In this document: in pieces, positions 19,877 through 30,686 of the stretch
How positions within the stretch are numbered: position 1 is the first letter of the stretch
Layout: each line of letters begins with the position of its first letter
Source: Phytophthora colocasiae
Taxonomy: Eukaryota; Oomycota; Peronosporomycetes; Peronosporales; Peronosporaceae
Length of the DNA stretch: 64,000 nt
Assembly: GCA_018806915.1 (NCBI GenBank)
Contig: JAGKQI010000090.1
Location: 558,001 to 622,000 of the forward strand
Direction: 5' to 3'
Translations under genes and position numbers: made by a program
Notes under the pieces: model-generated
What the model was told of the DNA's origin: nothing
The model's input: only the letters and a program-made list of their open reading frames with translations
The model's database searches: none

Positions 19877-22132
19877 GGTCATGTGAAGGCTACTGGGGTC
19901 GTCCGTCTCCTTGAAAACGTACGACGGTGATAGCTCTCGCAGTGCTGAGTCAGGGAAACGACCATCCCCATCCGCCCGATTCTCGACATGTACCAAGATG
20001 AACGAGACGCTTCCTTCTGGATGAACGTCACCGTCTCTCGGGTGGAAAATCGGAATAATCAGATCCGCTCCGAATTGTTCACGAGGCAAGACACCAGCGG
20101 CTCGACGGTCTAGTAGCTTCCACAGATCATCCTTTGTAGGTTCCTTGTTCAGATCCACGAAATGACTGAAACAAACCTGCCAGCCGTTCCAGCTCTCCAC
20201 CCACTTCTTGTACGATTCAATCTCTTCTTCGTCAATGACTTCGGCGTCGCCCTCACGAATCTGTGGGTTGTCGCCCACGAGTATTTTCACAAACTTCTGG
20301 ACATCGCAAAATTGGCCTGAGAAAACGAACTTCCATGATGCCTTTTCCAGAGCGTCCATTGCCAACAAGAGGTAGATGCGTGACACGGGTTCACCAATGT
20401 TACTGGTGTCGATCTCTTTACTGAGCAGCATCGTCCGAAACTGGGGGAGGATGTACTGCTCCAACGCCGACCGTTTCTTATATTGCTCGAATGCATGCCA
20501 CATCTCCGATGCACCAAACGCCAGGATCGGCTCGGACACGTAGCCGCTGATGTAAGCATCGTTCTTGTACGTCACGTAATGTAGGACACTCATGAGGTTA
20601 GCAACCTGGAGCGGGGCTATCGGACTGAACAAGTTTGGACGTAGGCCAAGTCGACAAAACAGTGACGCCACGCCGTAGAGTGTCGAGTCCGTGTATCCAC
20701 AAGAATGATTCTCTCCGTGACCGATCAACATTTTCCTAGCCGCGAACAAGACCATACCTACCTTTCTGGATGCCAAATCGGACCTTGTGTCATCGATACT
20801 ACGCCACAAGGGCCGACCCATTGACACCAGAGACATCCACACGTCGTCCTCATCGGTAGTCAACACTCTGTTCTTGCTCGTCTTTTGATCGTCCCTTAAC
20901 TTCTCCATCATAATGTCCATCGTCTCTGTTAAGACAAACGGCGGGAACAAAACCGGATTCCGACGGCTATGTCCAATTCGTGAAGACAGAATCTCCATAT
21001 CTGCTATCGCGTACTTGTGCACGAGGGGGTTCGTGTCCACCAGAACTCCGAACACGAGTCCGTTGGCGCATCTGATTGTGGAATTCTTGTTCACCGCTAT
21101 CAAAGCTCGTCGTAGAAATTGCAACGCCTTGGTACCGTTGTTATCCTTAGTCTCCGTCTTGTCAATAGCTACAACAAGCACCGGAGTAACTGAGAGTTTC
21201 TTGCGTTCCCGTAATGGCAGGTCATAAGTACATGGACGAAGCTTGACTTTATCCAATTCGTGCTTCACAACAACGCTGTAGTCCTCGTCCTCTTCGAACA
21301 ACTTCAGCCACTTTTCCCTTGCATCAGCATTCTCAATCGAGTATCTGAACGCTTTTTCCAATGCAGCGTCGATCCTTTCTTCCCCCCAATTGTAGTCCGC
21401 CAGTAACCATTTACGCAGTTGAGGTGTCAAACACGAATACCGACTTGATCGGTCGAAGGTAGTGCCGCAGTACAGCACCTTGACATCAAATTGGGCGTCA
21501 TTGTGCTCGATAGGGGTCTGTTTCTCGGCCAAACGCTTCAGAATTCGGCTTTTACCGAAACCCGAGCTCTGGGTAATAGTCACGTACGGCGCTGTGTACT
21601 TCTTGAAGATATCAGTATCATCCATATAGGCATCACAACAGCTAGCTAGGTAATTCTGGAACCTCACATCCGCATCGCCTTCGTAAAGTCTCAGCTTATT
21701 TTCATGGGGTTGGCTCAGAATCGCGCGTAGATTAGCTATGGCAGAACCCGTTGCTACCACGAGATCAGTCTCTGAAAGGTGAAAGCGGGGTTGGCCATAG
21801 GTGGCGAACACGGCGTTTTTGATTCGTGTCTTCATCATGTCATCAACTTTCTCACCCTGAACATCTTCCTCAAGAAGTTGCAGCGTACGCTCAGATATAC
21901 CTTTATCTTTTAAGGCCTCGAAGACAGCAGTCGATAGTAGCTGGACACGATTAGCTGAAGCCATTTGTTGGAGAGAGCTTTTTGTTTTTTGAAGTTTCTT
22001 TTCGGGAACTTCATTAGCCAAGCACATCATTTCAAAGGAAAGAAATCGATTTCTGTCTATCTGCACGTAAATCGGATTCCTCTTACGTTCAATGCCTTGG
22101 GCGTTTCCAAGAAAGAGTTTGAACAAGTCGAC
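19877..22132 (-). pseudogene. P-loop NTPase-like protein gene copy A, 5' part; Crinkler-like architecture possible
   Basis: About 750 codons in one minus-strand frame, cut at the GGTCA target duplication by the retrotransposon. A Walker A-type loop reads TQSSGFGKSRILKRL at about residue 188, followed by a Walker B-like VLVVAIDK and later conserved blocks LVFGVLVDTNPL and LVSMGRPLWR. SSGxGKSR loops of this kind occur in the NTPase module of Crinkler-type (CRN/CR) effectors and related transposon-linked proteins. The first residues (LFKLFLGNAQG, VQID) faintly recall a CRN header, without LFLAK. No ATG lies between the upstream stop and the first internal Met, so a 5' exon may be missing or an internal Met used. 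With the element removed the frame continues into 12813-13207. Confidence 0.6.
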
Positions 22133-22140
22133 GGAAATTG

Positions 22141-22480
22141 ATCAAATCGGGAACCAATGTAAGTCGATCACCGATTTCAATGATGCTGCGGTAAACAGTT
22201 TTGATGTGAAGGTGTTATACATCTGTGTACGTACCATGGAACGATCGAGTGGGTACCCACCCGTGCGCTACACTTTAACTGCGTATGACTTTTTTCGGAA
22301 TATTGGACGTTACTTCGCTGGAGAAAGCTTTAACGTACTCGATTGAGAATTCGGACGTTAGAGGAAAGTGGCTGAAGTTGGTTGTTTGAATTGGAGAACT
22401 ACAACATTGATGCTGGTGTAAAAAGTGAATTGGATCAAGTTAAACTTCCCTACGGTTCTTCCAACAGTTTGAGAAACTAA
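22141..22480 (+). pseudogene. P-loop protein gene fragment, copy B, head-to-head with copy A
   Basis: About 340 bp related to the part of copy A just after the P-loop. The conserved pieces are SFDVKVLY, then a shifted ENSDVRGKWLKL and ELDQVKL. It is closer in sequence to copy C (58855-59110) than to copy A. It has stops and frame changes and lacks the rest of the gene. It begins within about 15 bp of the 5' end of copy A on the opposite strand. Confidence 0.7.
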
Positions 22481-22588
22481 TAAAGTTCACGGTTGCTGCT
22501 ACGATTTATTGTAGCCATCTTTGATCAATTTTATTTATTCTCAGAAATTGTGTCAATCGTAATCGAGACGAAGCGCAAACGTGTCAAC

Positions 22589-23444
22589 ATGCCGCTCCCC
22601 GCCCCGTGGCTGTCGTACAAGACTAAGGATGGCAAGGTACGCTACCCCCCTATACTCCTTAACGATCTCCTTTCTTTTGCGCGTTGAATGATACCCCGCA
22701 CGCGTGTCACCGCGTCGAATTGACGCTGAAAAGCATGTATCATATATTCTGATCCCATCGTCTAAATTTTATATTATCTTGCAAAATGTCCTGTAGGAAT
22801 ATTACTACAACCCGGAGACTAAAGTGACTACATGGACTAAGCCTTCCGGTTCTTCTTCGGGTAAAACACCGCCCAAACATCACAAATCCAGCTCTGCAGG
22901 CTCTAGCGGTGCTTCCTCTTTGCCTACTGGAGGGGCTGGTCGAGGTGGTCTTTTGGCTCAAATCCAGAAGGGAACTAGTCTCAAAAAGGTCAAAACAGTG
23001 GAGAAGACTATGTTTGCTGGTCCCAGTGGTAGCGTTGTGGATGGACCATCAGGAGGAGCTTCAAGTGGAGTTTCTGCGCCTTCTGCTAGTCCCCCGATGG
23101 GCGGAGGAGGAGGAATGGGTGCTATGATGGCAGCTATTAAGCAGGGAGGCAGTTTGAGGAAGACCCCAAGCGCGGGGATTCAGAGGGAAAACAGTAGTGG
23201 CGGTGGAGGAGCTTCCAATGGTGCTGGAGGTTTTGCAGAGATCATGAGGAAGAACCGAGAAGCTGCGGCTCGGAGGTCTGGAGGAGGATCAGCCCCACCG
23301 GCTAACACCAGCTCAGCACCGTCAACTCCACGTCATACGCCTTCAACTAGCTACGAGAATGGGAACAGTAACTCAGTGGAGGCACGACTGGCTGCAATTG
23401 AGAGCAAACTCGACAAGATCATGGCACACTTGGGCATCAATTGA
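22589..23444 (+). CDS. WW domain plus tandem WH2 protein, two exons
   Basis: Exon 1 is 22589-22636, the intron 22637-22796 (gtacgc...ctgtag, 160 bp) and exon 2 22797-23444; spliced, 231 residues. The intron falls inside the WW domain: PWLSYKTKDGK joins EYYYNPETKVTTWTKPSG, giving both Trp residues and the Tyr triplet. Two WH2-like actin-binding motifs follow: GLLAQIQKGTSLKKV and, after a Gly-rich linker, AMMAAIKQGGSLRKTP. A third, weaker GFAEIMRKNREAAARRS is present. The C-terminus (VEARLAAIESKLDKIMAHLG) is a short coiled coil that could oligomerise. WW domains bind proline motifs and WH2 motifs bind G-actin, so a role in cytoplasmic actin assembly is inferred; no VCA acidic end is present. 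Confidence 0.85.
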
Positions 23445-23611
23445 ACAAGGTGAAGCCATACCCATGAAGGAAGGTCCGAGTCAGTAGAAACCTGCTATGA
23501 ACAACCTCATGTCGATAGGTGTTCGTAGTAAGCGCAATCGTGCGGTCAGTCAAGTCAAGGAATTGAAACGTTTCAGCATTCTACTGCTCTGTTAGCCTTT
23601 TTTATTGCGTC

Positions 23612-25900
23612 TTAGCCGAAGTGCATGGCCATTTCCTGAAGCGACATGCTCTTCTTCTTCTGCTTCTTCTTGCCATTGCCACGGCCTCCGCTAGATGCGC
23701 TTGAGCGGTTCTGTGCGATAGCCTGCACTTGGTCGTCCCACGTCGCACGCGTTACCGGCTGCACGCCAGTGGGTTTGCCGGCCTTGGGCAGCTCAGGGAA
23801 GTCGCTTTTTGCTGTCTTGAAGCTTGAAGCAGCGGGTGGAGCTGTGACTGTGCGCAGCACCGGTGTCGGGTTGGAAGCATACGCCGAAGTCGCAGCACCG
23901 TATCCGGACGAAGAAGACGACGAAGATACACTAAGACTAGCAAATGAATCGACTGGAGCACTCTGGAACTTGGTGCTCGTAGGAGTACGGCCAAGAGCAG
24001 GATAAGCCGAAGCACTGGAAGCGGCAGGAGGTGCCTGCCAGCTACCAGACGAGCTCCATTGAGTCGTTGGCTGAGTATCGCGTCCCAGCATCGAGCGCAA
24101 GTTCGTGTTGTGCACAATGGCGGAGGGCTTGCGACCGGATTTCGCGTTCACGCCACTCTCCTTCAGAGCGTTACCCCAACCGGACTGCGACGGCTGAGAT
24201 GGCTGGCGCTGGTTTTTGCGGCGCGGTGTAGGTGCCTTCTGCTCCAGTTCAGTCTGCTTGGCCGCCTTCTTGTTGCGCTTGGACTGGGACTCTTGGAACC
24301 CTTGAGTCTTGGCCTGCTTGCTCACCTGCTTATGGTATGTGAAGAACGTGTCAACTTGATCCTTGTCCGGCGACAGCCTCATCAACGGCAGGAAAAGTTG
24401 CTGGAAGTCCGCAGGAGAGAACATGTCACGCATCTTGGCGTAGAAGTCCGGGACTTCCATCTCGCCCATGCGGAAGCGCTTGCAGCCCTCGCGGAACACC
24501 TCGTACTTCGCATCGCTGCCCAGAACCTGTCGAATCTTCAGTACCACAGCAGTTTTCGACGGTGCAGGACCCACAGGCTCGTCCTCCTCTTCCGACTCAG
24601 ACTCTTCTTCAACGGCAGGTGCAGGGGCGGACAGCATCTCTTCTAAGCCACCGCCCGATTTCCGACCTTTTCTTCTACCCTTGTTGTTCTTGCGAGCAGG
24701 CTTGAGGACTCCCAGCAGCGGGTTGTTCGCACCTAACACTGCAGCCGCAGAGGCCAAGTCGGGGCTTTCATACTCCCATCCATTGTTGTCCATGTGTGCA
24801 CGGAGAGCAGCTGAAGGAGGAGGAGCTAAAGCGTTACGGAACGTCGAGCCTGCTCTGTTAGAAGACGCGTTAGAAGACAGTGCCGGGAAATCTTCTGCCG
24901 TTGGGCGATGCGACACAGTCTGGTTGTCCCAGAGCGAGAACGATGCTCCTGCAGCTGCACTGTCCGAGCCTGAAAGTGACGGGAAGTCTGCAACATTAAT
25001 CGTGTGATTTCCAGAAGCTTGCTGGTCGAACAACCGCGGATCTTCAAAGTCATCTTCCTCTCCTTGGGACGCTCGTCGGACTGTAAAGTGGACGTCAATC
25101 TTGCGACTTGTCTTGATGTGGGGATGGTCCGTCGTCATATGTCCCTGTAGATCTAAATGAGACTTGAAGACGACGAACTTCTTGGCCAGACACTCCCTCT
25201 CCTCACACAGGAAGTGATCAGCTCGGAAATGGTTCTCCAGGTCGTTATAGTCCTTGTAGTATCTGTTCTGGACGTGCAATTGGTAAAGACAAATGTCACA
25301 CTCGAAGTGGTTCTTCCTCAAATGCTCGTACAGCTCCGTAGTGGAATAAAACCTCGAGAAACAAAAGTCACATCTCGGATGACCCATGAATCCCTCGTGC
25401 GGGTTCCCCTTCGTGTTGTGTTTCTTGAGTTGATCCTTGGTAAAGAGCTCCAATTCCTCCAGAAAGACCTTCTTGTTCTCGAGACAAATACTACAGTACT
25501 GTAGACCATGTACATTCAGCACGTGGGTGCGTAGTGCACTCACTGTGGCGAATTTCTTGTCGCATTTCTTACAAATTGGGTCTCGTAATTTACGAATGCG
25601 TTTTGTATCTTCCTTAAGGAAAAACATAGCTGACGCCTCATCGAACACATGTTCAGGGCCGATATTATCGTCCCCCCAGTTCTGGAACGACTCGAAGCTC
25701 TGGTCCGCGCGCTGCAGGCAGATGACGCGCGGCATGGCCGTTTTGCACATGACGCAGGACAATTGGCCCAAAAGTTGACGTAGACGCAGCGCGCAGATGC
25801 TGCAGCAGCCAGGGTGGTTGCATTCGCCCACAGTGTTGAAGCGGGACGCGTTGTCGATGACGTTGCAGCACAGGACGCACGTGGGGGAGGCTTCGGCCAT
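23612..25900 (-). CDS. ZNF598/Hel2-like RING and C2H2 zinc finger E3 ligase
   Basis: A 762-residue protein. An N-terminal RING (CVLC at residue 8 to CVMCK near 53, with the unusual GECNHPGCCSIC centre) is followed by C2H2-type fingers (CKKCDKKFATVSALRTHVLN, CDFCFSRFYSTTELYEHL and others) to about residue 250. A long disordered region and a Lys-rich end (GKKKQKKKSMSLQEMAMHFG) follow. This order matches ZNF598/Hel2, the ligase that ubiquitinates small-subunit proteins on collided ribosomes in the cytosol. The frame is open to 26476, but the start at 25900 is chosen because the RING begins there and the longer version would overlap the divergent methyltransferase gene. Confidence 0.85.
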   Translation of the reverse strand: MAEASPTCVLCCNVIDNASRFNTVGECNHPGCCSICALRLRQLLGQLSCVMCKTAMPRVICLQRADQSFESFQNWGDDNIGPEHVFDEASAMFFLKEDTKRIRKLRDPICKKCDKKFATVSALRTHVLNVHGLQYCSICLENKKVFLEELELFTKDQLKKHNTKGNPHEGFMGHPRCDFCFSRFYSTTELYEHLRKNHFECDICLYQLHVQNRYYKDYNDLENHFRADHFLCEERECLAKKFVVFKSHLDLQGHMTTDHPHIKTSRKIDVHFTVRRASQGEEDDFEDPRLFDQQASGNHTINVADFPSLSGSDSAAAGASFSLWDNQTVSHRPTAEDFPALSSNASSNRAGSTFRNALAPPPSAALRAHMDNNGWEYESPDLASAAAVLGANNPLLGVLKPARKNNKGRRKGRKSGGGLEEMLSAPAPAVEEESESEEEDEPVGPAPSKTAVVLKIRQVLGSDAKYEVFREGCKRFRMGEMEVPDFYAKMRDMFSPADFQQLFLPLMRLSPDKDQVDTFFTYHKQVSKQAKTQGFQESQSKRNKKAAKQTELEQKAPTPRRKNQRQPSQPSQSGWGNALKESGVNAKSGRKPSAIVHNTNLRSMLGRDTQPTTQWSSSGSWQAPPAASSASAYPALGRTPTSTKFQSAPVDSFASLSVSSSSSSSGYGAATSAYASNPTPVLRTVTAPPAASSFKTAKSDFPELPKAGKPTGVQPVTRATWDDQVQAIAQNRSSASSGGRGNGKKKQKKKSMSLQEMAMHFG

Positions 25901-26017
25901 TGATACTGTAAGGGTTAAATACAAAATGGGCTTGAGTGCTTGAGCTCCAATTGAGATATGACAAGGGTTATATGTGCTTTTTAAAATTAATTGAAAAGTG
26001 TGAGTGTTGGTCGCAGG

Positions 26018-27354
26018 ATGATGATGCTGCGTCGTAGTGCTGCTGTGTCTGTGCGTTGCTCGCTGTCTACGTGTCTCTTCTCGACGGACAGTCAATGGCG
26101 CTCTTCTGGACGCTCTCGTGGTGCTAAACCTACTCGTTGGGGACCTCCTAGAGGCGAACGTGGTCGCTGGCGAGAGAAGGAGCGTCGTTCGCCGGTCACG
26201 CGCACGAATGATGGTCAGGACGTCCCGCAGCTTGCAGGTGAAGGTGTTTATGGGATCCACAGTGTGTTGCAAGCACTGGAAAGTGGCCATAGAGATGCCC
26301 ACGCGTTGTATGTGAGGGAGGAACGGACGCTGGTGGATGGCCAACGCATTAAGAAGAAAAGTGCGGCGGATATCCGCGCGCTGGAGCGTATCCAGGAGCT
26401 TGCAGAGGCTAATGGAGTCAAGATTAACTCGACGAGCAAGTGGATGCTCAACCATATTACGGGGGACAAGCCACACCAGGTGAAAGTCATGTTTTGATGA
26501 GTGTCTGTCATAATTAATATTGAGAAGACGTGGCTGGTTCGTAGGGTGTTGTGTTGGACGCAGCTCCGATTCAACTCAAGCAGTTTGTGCCCGCTGAACC
26601 ATCAGGTTAGAAGAAGTGTGATATGTAGTGGAGTGGCGGATGGACTGATTGTTTGATGTGTTGATAGTGTTCACGGAGTCGGAACGATCCCCTATGATTC
26701 TCGTGCTGGACGAGATCCATGACCCGCAGAACTTAGGCGCCATCCTTCGTTCGGCGCACTTCTTGGGCTGTTCAGCGGTTGTGGTGAGCGATCGCAACAC
26801 TGCTCCGTTGTCGCCTGCCGTCTCACGAGCTTCAGTCGGTGCTCTGGAAGTCATGGTCGCCAATGTACGTTGACGTTGATGTTGAAATGTACAAGTTGCT
26901 GGTACTGACTGCTGAAGCTGTAGAACAAACTGATGAAGGCGAGAAACCTGCACGAGACGCTCGCGATCAGTGGGGACTTAGGCTGGCGTGTCGTTGGTGC
27001 TAGTAGTGGGCCGAACTCCATCACGTCCACTGAGTTGTCTTCTGATCAGCCCACGATCCTCGTCATGGTAGAGCTATTTCCTTGAGTTGACTTTATTTCA
27101 TGCTTCTCACCCGTTTTGGTGGTTCTGATAGGGAAATGAACACCGTGGCCTTCGAAAGAATATCCGTCAGTGCTGCCACGATGTTGTCATCATTCCAGGT
27201 ACGCCTTTGTTTTTTTCAACGTCTGATCAGTTAGTTACGTACACGTTCTAATTACTACTCCTTAGGTCAAGCTACGGATGAAGACACTCGCGTGGACTCG
27301 CTCAACGTCAGCGTTGCCTCTGCGATTCTGCTCTACGAGCTCTTGCACCACTGA
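26018..27354 (+). CDS. MRM1: SpoU/TrmH-family rRNA 2'-O-methyltransferase, six exons
   Basis: Exons 26018-26479, 26545-26605, 26668-26864, 26924-27067, 27132-27198 and 27266-27354 join in phase to 339 residues. All five introns are 59-67 bp with GT...AG. The N-terminus is Arg/Ser-rich ([14 protein letters not shown]), consistent with mitochondrial import. The substrate-binding domain ([15 protein letters not shown] ... [13 protein letters not shown]) precedes the SPOUT knot: [27 protein letters not shown] and [14 protein letters not shown], the three family motifs that bind S-adenosylmethionine. Best fit is the Mrm1/RlmB type, which methylates a guanosine ribose of the large rRNA. The 61-base second exon is easily missed. 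The gene ends 23 bp from the convergent INTS4-like gene. Confidence 0.9.
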
Positions 27355-27377
27355 AGCACATTTTCAACAGACGCAAC

Positions 27378-30300
27378 TTACACCCTCGCAACTGGAAGCC
27401 GCAGAGTGGAACTTGTGCGGTGGAAAATCGGCACACGGACCGAAGGCGATATCTCTATGAACATTCGAGGACTCGTTTCTCCAGATCCTGGAGCGCTTGG
27501 CTACGTATAGCATCAAAACAACATTTAAAGTAAATCCATCACCCAAAAATCTAAAAAACCATCGTAAAAGCCTTACCTTGACACTACCAGGCAACGTTGG
27601 ATGACCCAGGCACACACACACCACAAATGCCGTCGGGTCGGAAAATGGTGATACAGTCAGCGTGATAGTGCGGTCAATCAAGTGTTTTCGTGGTCCCTTG
27701 TTGCGGATGCAGCTTGGTGACACATGATGATAGGACACTTTGCCATTCGGAAGAACACTCTTGACGTAAATCTGGGTAAGATTTCGCACATCCGTCACCA
27801 AGAAGCGCACACGCTGTTCAAATGGCCAATTTGCCGTAATCTCCCGAGGATCCTTAGCAGCTACACTCGTAACCGGGTCCAAAATCGATGCACGTGCGGT
27901 TACCAGACAGCGATAGTGGGCACCGCCAGTTCTGGATGCACAGCGAGCAATTGCAGACTCAATGAGAGCTGCAGGCCACGCCTTGCGGACGGCAGCGACG
28001 AATGCACGCTTTAAGTCGTTCAGGGTGCTCACTTCCGACAGTAACGTGATTGGCAACCAGACATTTTTGAGTTCGTCATCATTGACGAGGAAGCGCAAGC
28101 GGGTGGCTTCCTTTCCTATCCACCGCAGCTTCTCAATGATGAGCAGACTGTCACTTGATCCTTGCAATAACGCCAGCACGAGTCCTATACGGCCAAGCAT
28201 AATCAGCTGGAGGTGTACACAAGACAGTGATTAGTTTCAGAAAAAAGCACTTATAACACGTGAGGGATACCTGCAGTAGCTCTGTGCGAGGCGACGAACT
28301 CAGAGCAAAAGCTTTCACGTAGGTACTTGATGCCAAGTCGACAAGCTCGTCGCAGCCCTTCTGTAGACTGGTGGGTAGATGGAGACTCGCAAAGGCTTCC
28401 GATTCTTTCTGGCTTTGACTTCCCCCGCTGTTACTGTTAGTATGCCCAGAGCTAACACTAGGACTGGTACTGAGCATAGCGGACATTGAAACATACTTGT
28501 GTGGGGTCGGGGTTGGTGCGGTCGATGCATCAGGGAACGAGTCGACGTGCTGAAGTAAACGAACAACAACTTCTGCAACTTGAAAGGAAATGTCAAGGTC
28601 ATTCAAGGTAAATGCAGTGCGAAGTCGATGAATCTAGCCACAATAACAGATTAGTGATACAGAACGTAGGCATCGGAAATTTCGTATATACAGAGCGTAC
28701 CGCTTTGAGAGTCACCGCAAAGTTCCCAGCCGCTGGAGGAGATCGTAGTAACTCGATAGATTCACTTGCTTTCGAGGACACGCTAGACGCGTGTGAAACT
28801 GCACCAGGTACTCCAGAGGGTAGACTTTTTAAGAAGAATAGGCTAGATCCGGTACTTGTGTTGTTATCACTGGTCTCTGAGTTGATGCCACTGGAAGAAT
28901 CATCGTGGCCAAGTAAAGCTTGTCCTACGCTTTTCACGAGACAACGTTTGCTACTACGTTGTGCAGATGTCTCTTGCCTCACGTGATCTGACAATGCAGC
29001 ATCGGTTTGCAGCACTTTCGACCACTTTTCTCCAAGGTTTTGCACGGCGTCAAGAAACTGTTTGCTCCAATAGTCGTCATCCGTACTGGTGTCTATCGGT
29101 AGACTTTCAAACAGGGAAGAGGTTGCCGATTTCAATACGAAATCAACAAGCTGCTGAAGTGCCCACGTACTCGATAAGTCACAATACTGCAGCACAAGTA
29201 GGATTTCAACGACCGTGGACTTGGCACTACCGTCATCAGACACAGCGCTTCGCAGGAGTGAGCTCAAATCAGTACTGGAGATGGTGAAGTCACTATCCCT
29301 TCCTTGTGAGCGTCGACACACCAGTAGACGCCTCAACGAATTTATCAGTACTTGACGCAGTTGTATGACACTTGCACGGGGGAGAACATCAAAAAAATAA
29401 AAATGAGCAGTGATAGCACGTTCCAGAGATCGTTGACTCCACCGAGCAGTACTGGCATCACGATCCGCAGCCATTTCACTCAACCTCGCAATGGTACGCG
29501 AAGCTTCAGCAGCTACATCCACATCGATATCTTCTAAAAGTGAAAGCAGGACACCGCTGGACATCATTCGGCGTGTGTTCATCTCCACAACTGCAGGTGA
29601 AACATCAACAATAGCTTCATCGATCTGCGTCTTCACAACAGCGTGTTCCACCACTTCGCTAGCAAGCACCCGGGAAAAACCTCGCATGCACCTTGCGACT
29701 TCAGCTCGAACCACTTCAGACACATCATTACACGCCATACACAGCACATAGAACACCTTCTCCGGTAAAAACAGCGTGGTCTTCATAGCTGTCGATGACG
29801 GGAAATACTTGCTGTTCGCAACTTCGTTCTGCGAATGCTGGTCCGCCAAAGCCACCAACACTTGAGCAGCCAACAACCTCACCTCCTCAGACTGTGCAAA
29901 TAGTACGAAAGCCGTCAATCGATCGAAATGGTCCACTGCAGCGTCCTGAGTTCCTCCACTCGTTGCTGTCTCAGCTGCAAAGCTTCTTCCTGCATCGTGC
30001 AGTCTCAAGTATCCACGGAGACAAATAGCCTGCATACCAGCGTCATGATCCTGCACACACGTGTGCAGCAACGTCTCCACCTTTTCATACTTCTTTGAGA
30101 GCATGAGGCAGTCCACAACGATGCGCATCATATCTCTCCGGAGCTTGAAGTCTTCACCTACACTCATACATTGCATGAGCTGCTCCCCCATGGCATCCAC
30201 TTGGATCATTGGTTCCACTACAGCAGCTTTAACAGCCAATAACTGTCTGAGTCCACGTACGATGGCCCCAACGACGATAGCTCCATTGCTGCCGGCATCC

Positions 30301-30686
30301 TTGCTGGTCTGATTCCCATCAGCCTGAGTCTCTGTCTGAGTCTGATTCTGCTGTAAGAACGAGAAGAGGAAGTCGATAGCAGCCGCCGTTTTGGCACCTG
30401 GAGAGGCTGCAACTGAGCTGTATTGAAGTAGAAGTCGTGCTTGGAGGTGAGGGTCTGATGTGGTCTGTAGCTTGGCTCGGATAGCGTCCAATAGGGCCAT
30501 AGGGGGTGGTTCAGAAGCCTGTTTTGACGCTAATACGGGTCGTTGAGGAGTGGATGAAGCATCAGCTGAAAGAGAAGACGTTGGAGAAGAGATGCGTAGA
30601 CGCTTGGGCTCCGTGTCGACCGCTGGGGCCGCGCTGTCACCGCCAGAAGCTGACGCCTCCCAGTCCCGATCGCGCTTGCTGCTCAT
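27378..30686 (-). CDS. INTS4: Integrator complex subunit 4-like HEAT-repeat protein, four exons
   Basis: Exons on the minus strand are 30686-28701, 28633-28271, 28206-27577 and 27500-27378, all phase 0, with introns of 67, 64 and 76 bp. They give 1033 residues (human INTS4 is about 960). The N-terminus is disordered with a basic PKRLR. HEAT-like helices run from about residue 90; two blocks, CNDVSEVVRAEVARCMRGF and SGVLLSLLEDIDVDVAAEA, sit where INTS4 has its most conserved repeats. The C-terminal exons look like a beta-rich domain. INTS4 is the scaffold of the Integrator cleavage module with INTS9/INTS11 in the nucleus. Assignment rests on pattern, not alignment; another HEAT scaffold is possible. 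Confidence 0.75.

Noticed and set aside
25901..26476. 5' extension of the ZNF598-like frame by about 190 codons
   Set aside because: It is Arg/Thr/His-rich, lies antisense to the methyltransferase's first exon and adds no domain; the RING starts directly at the Met at 25900.
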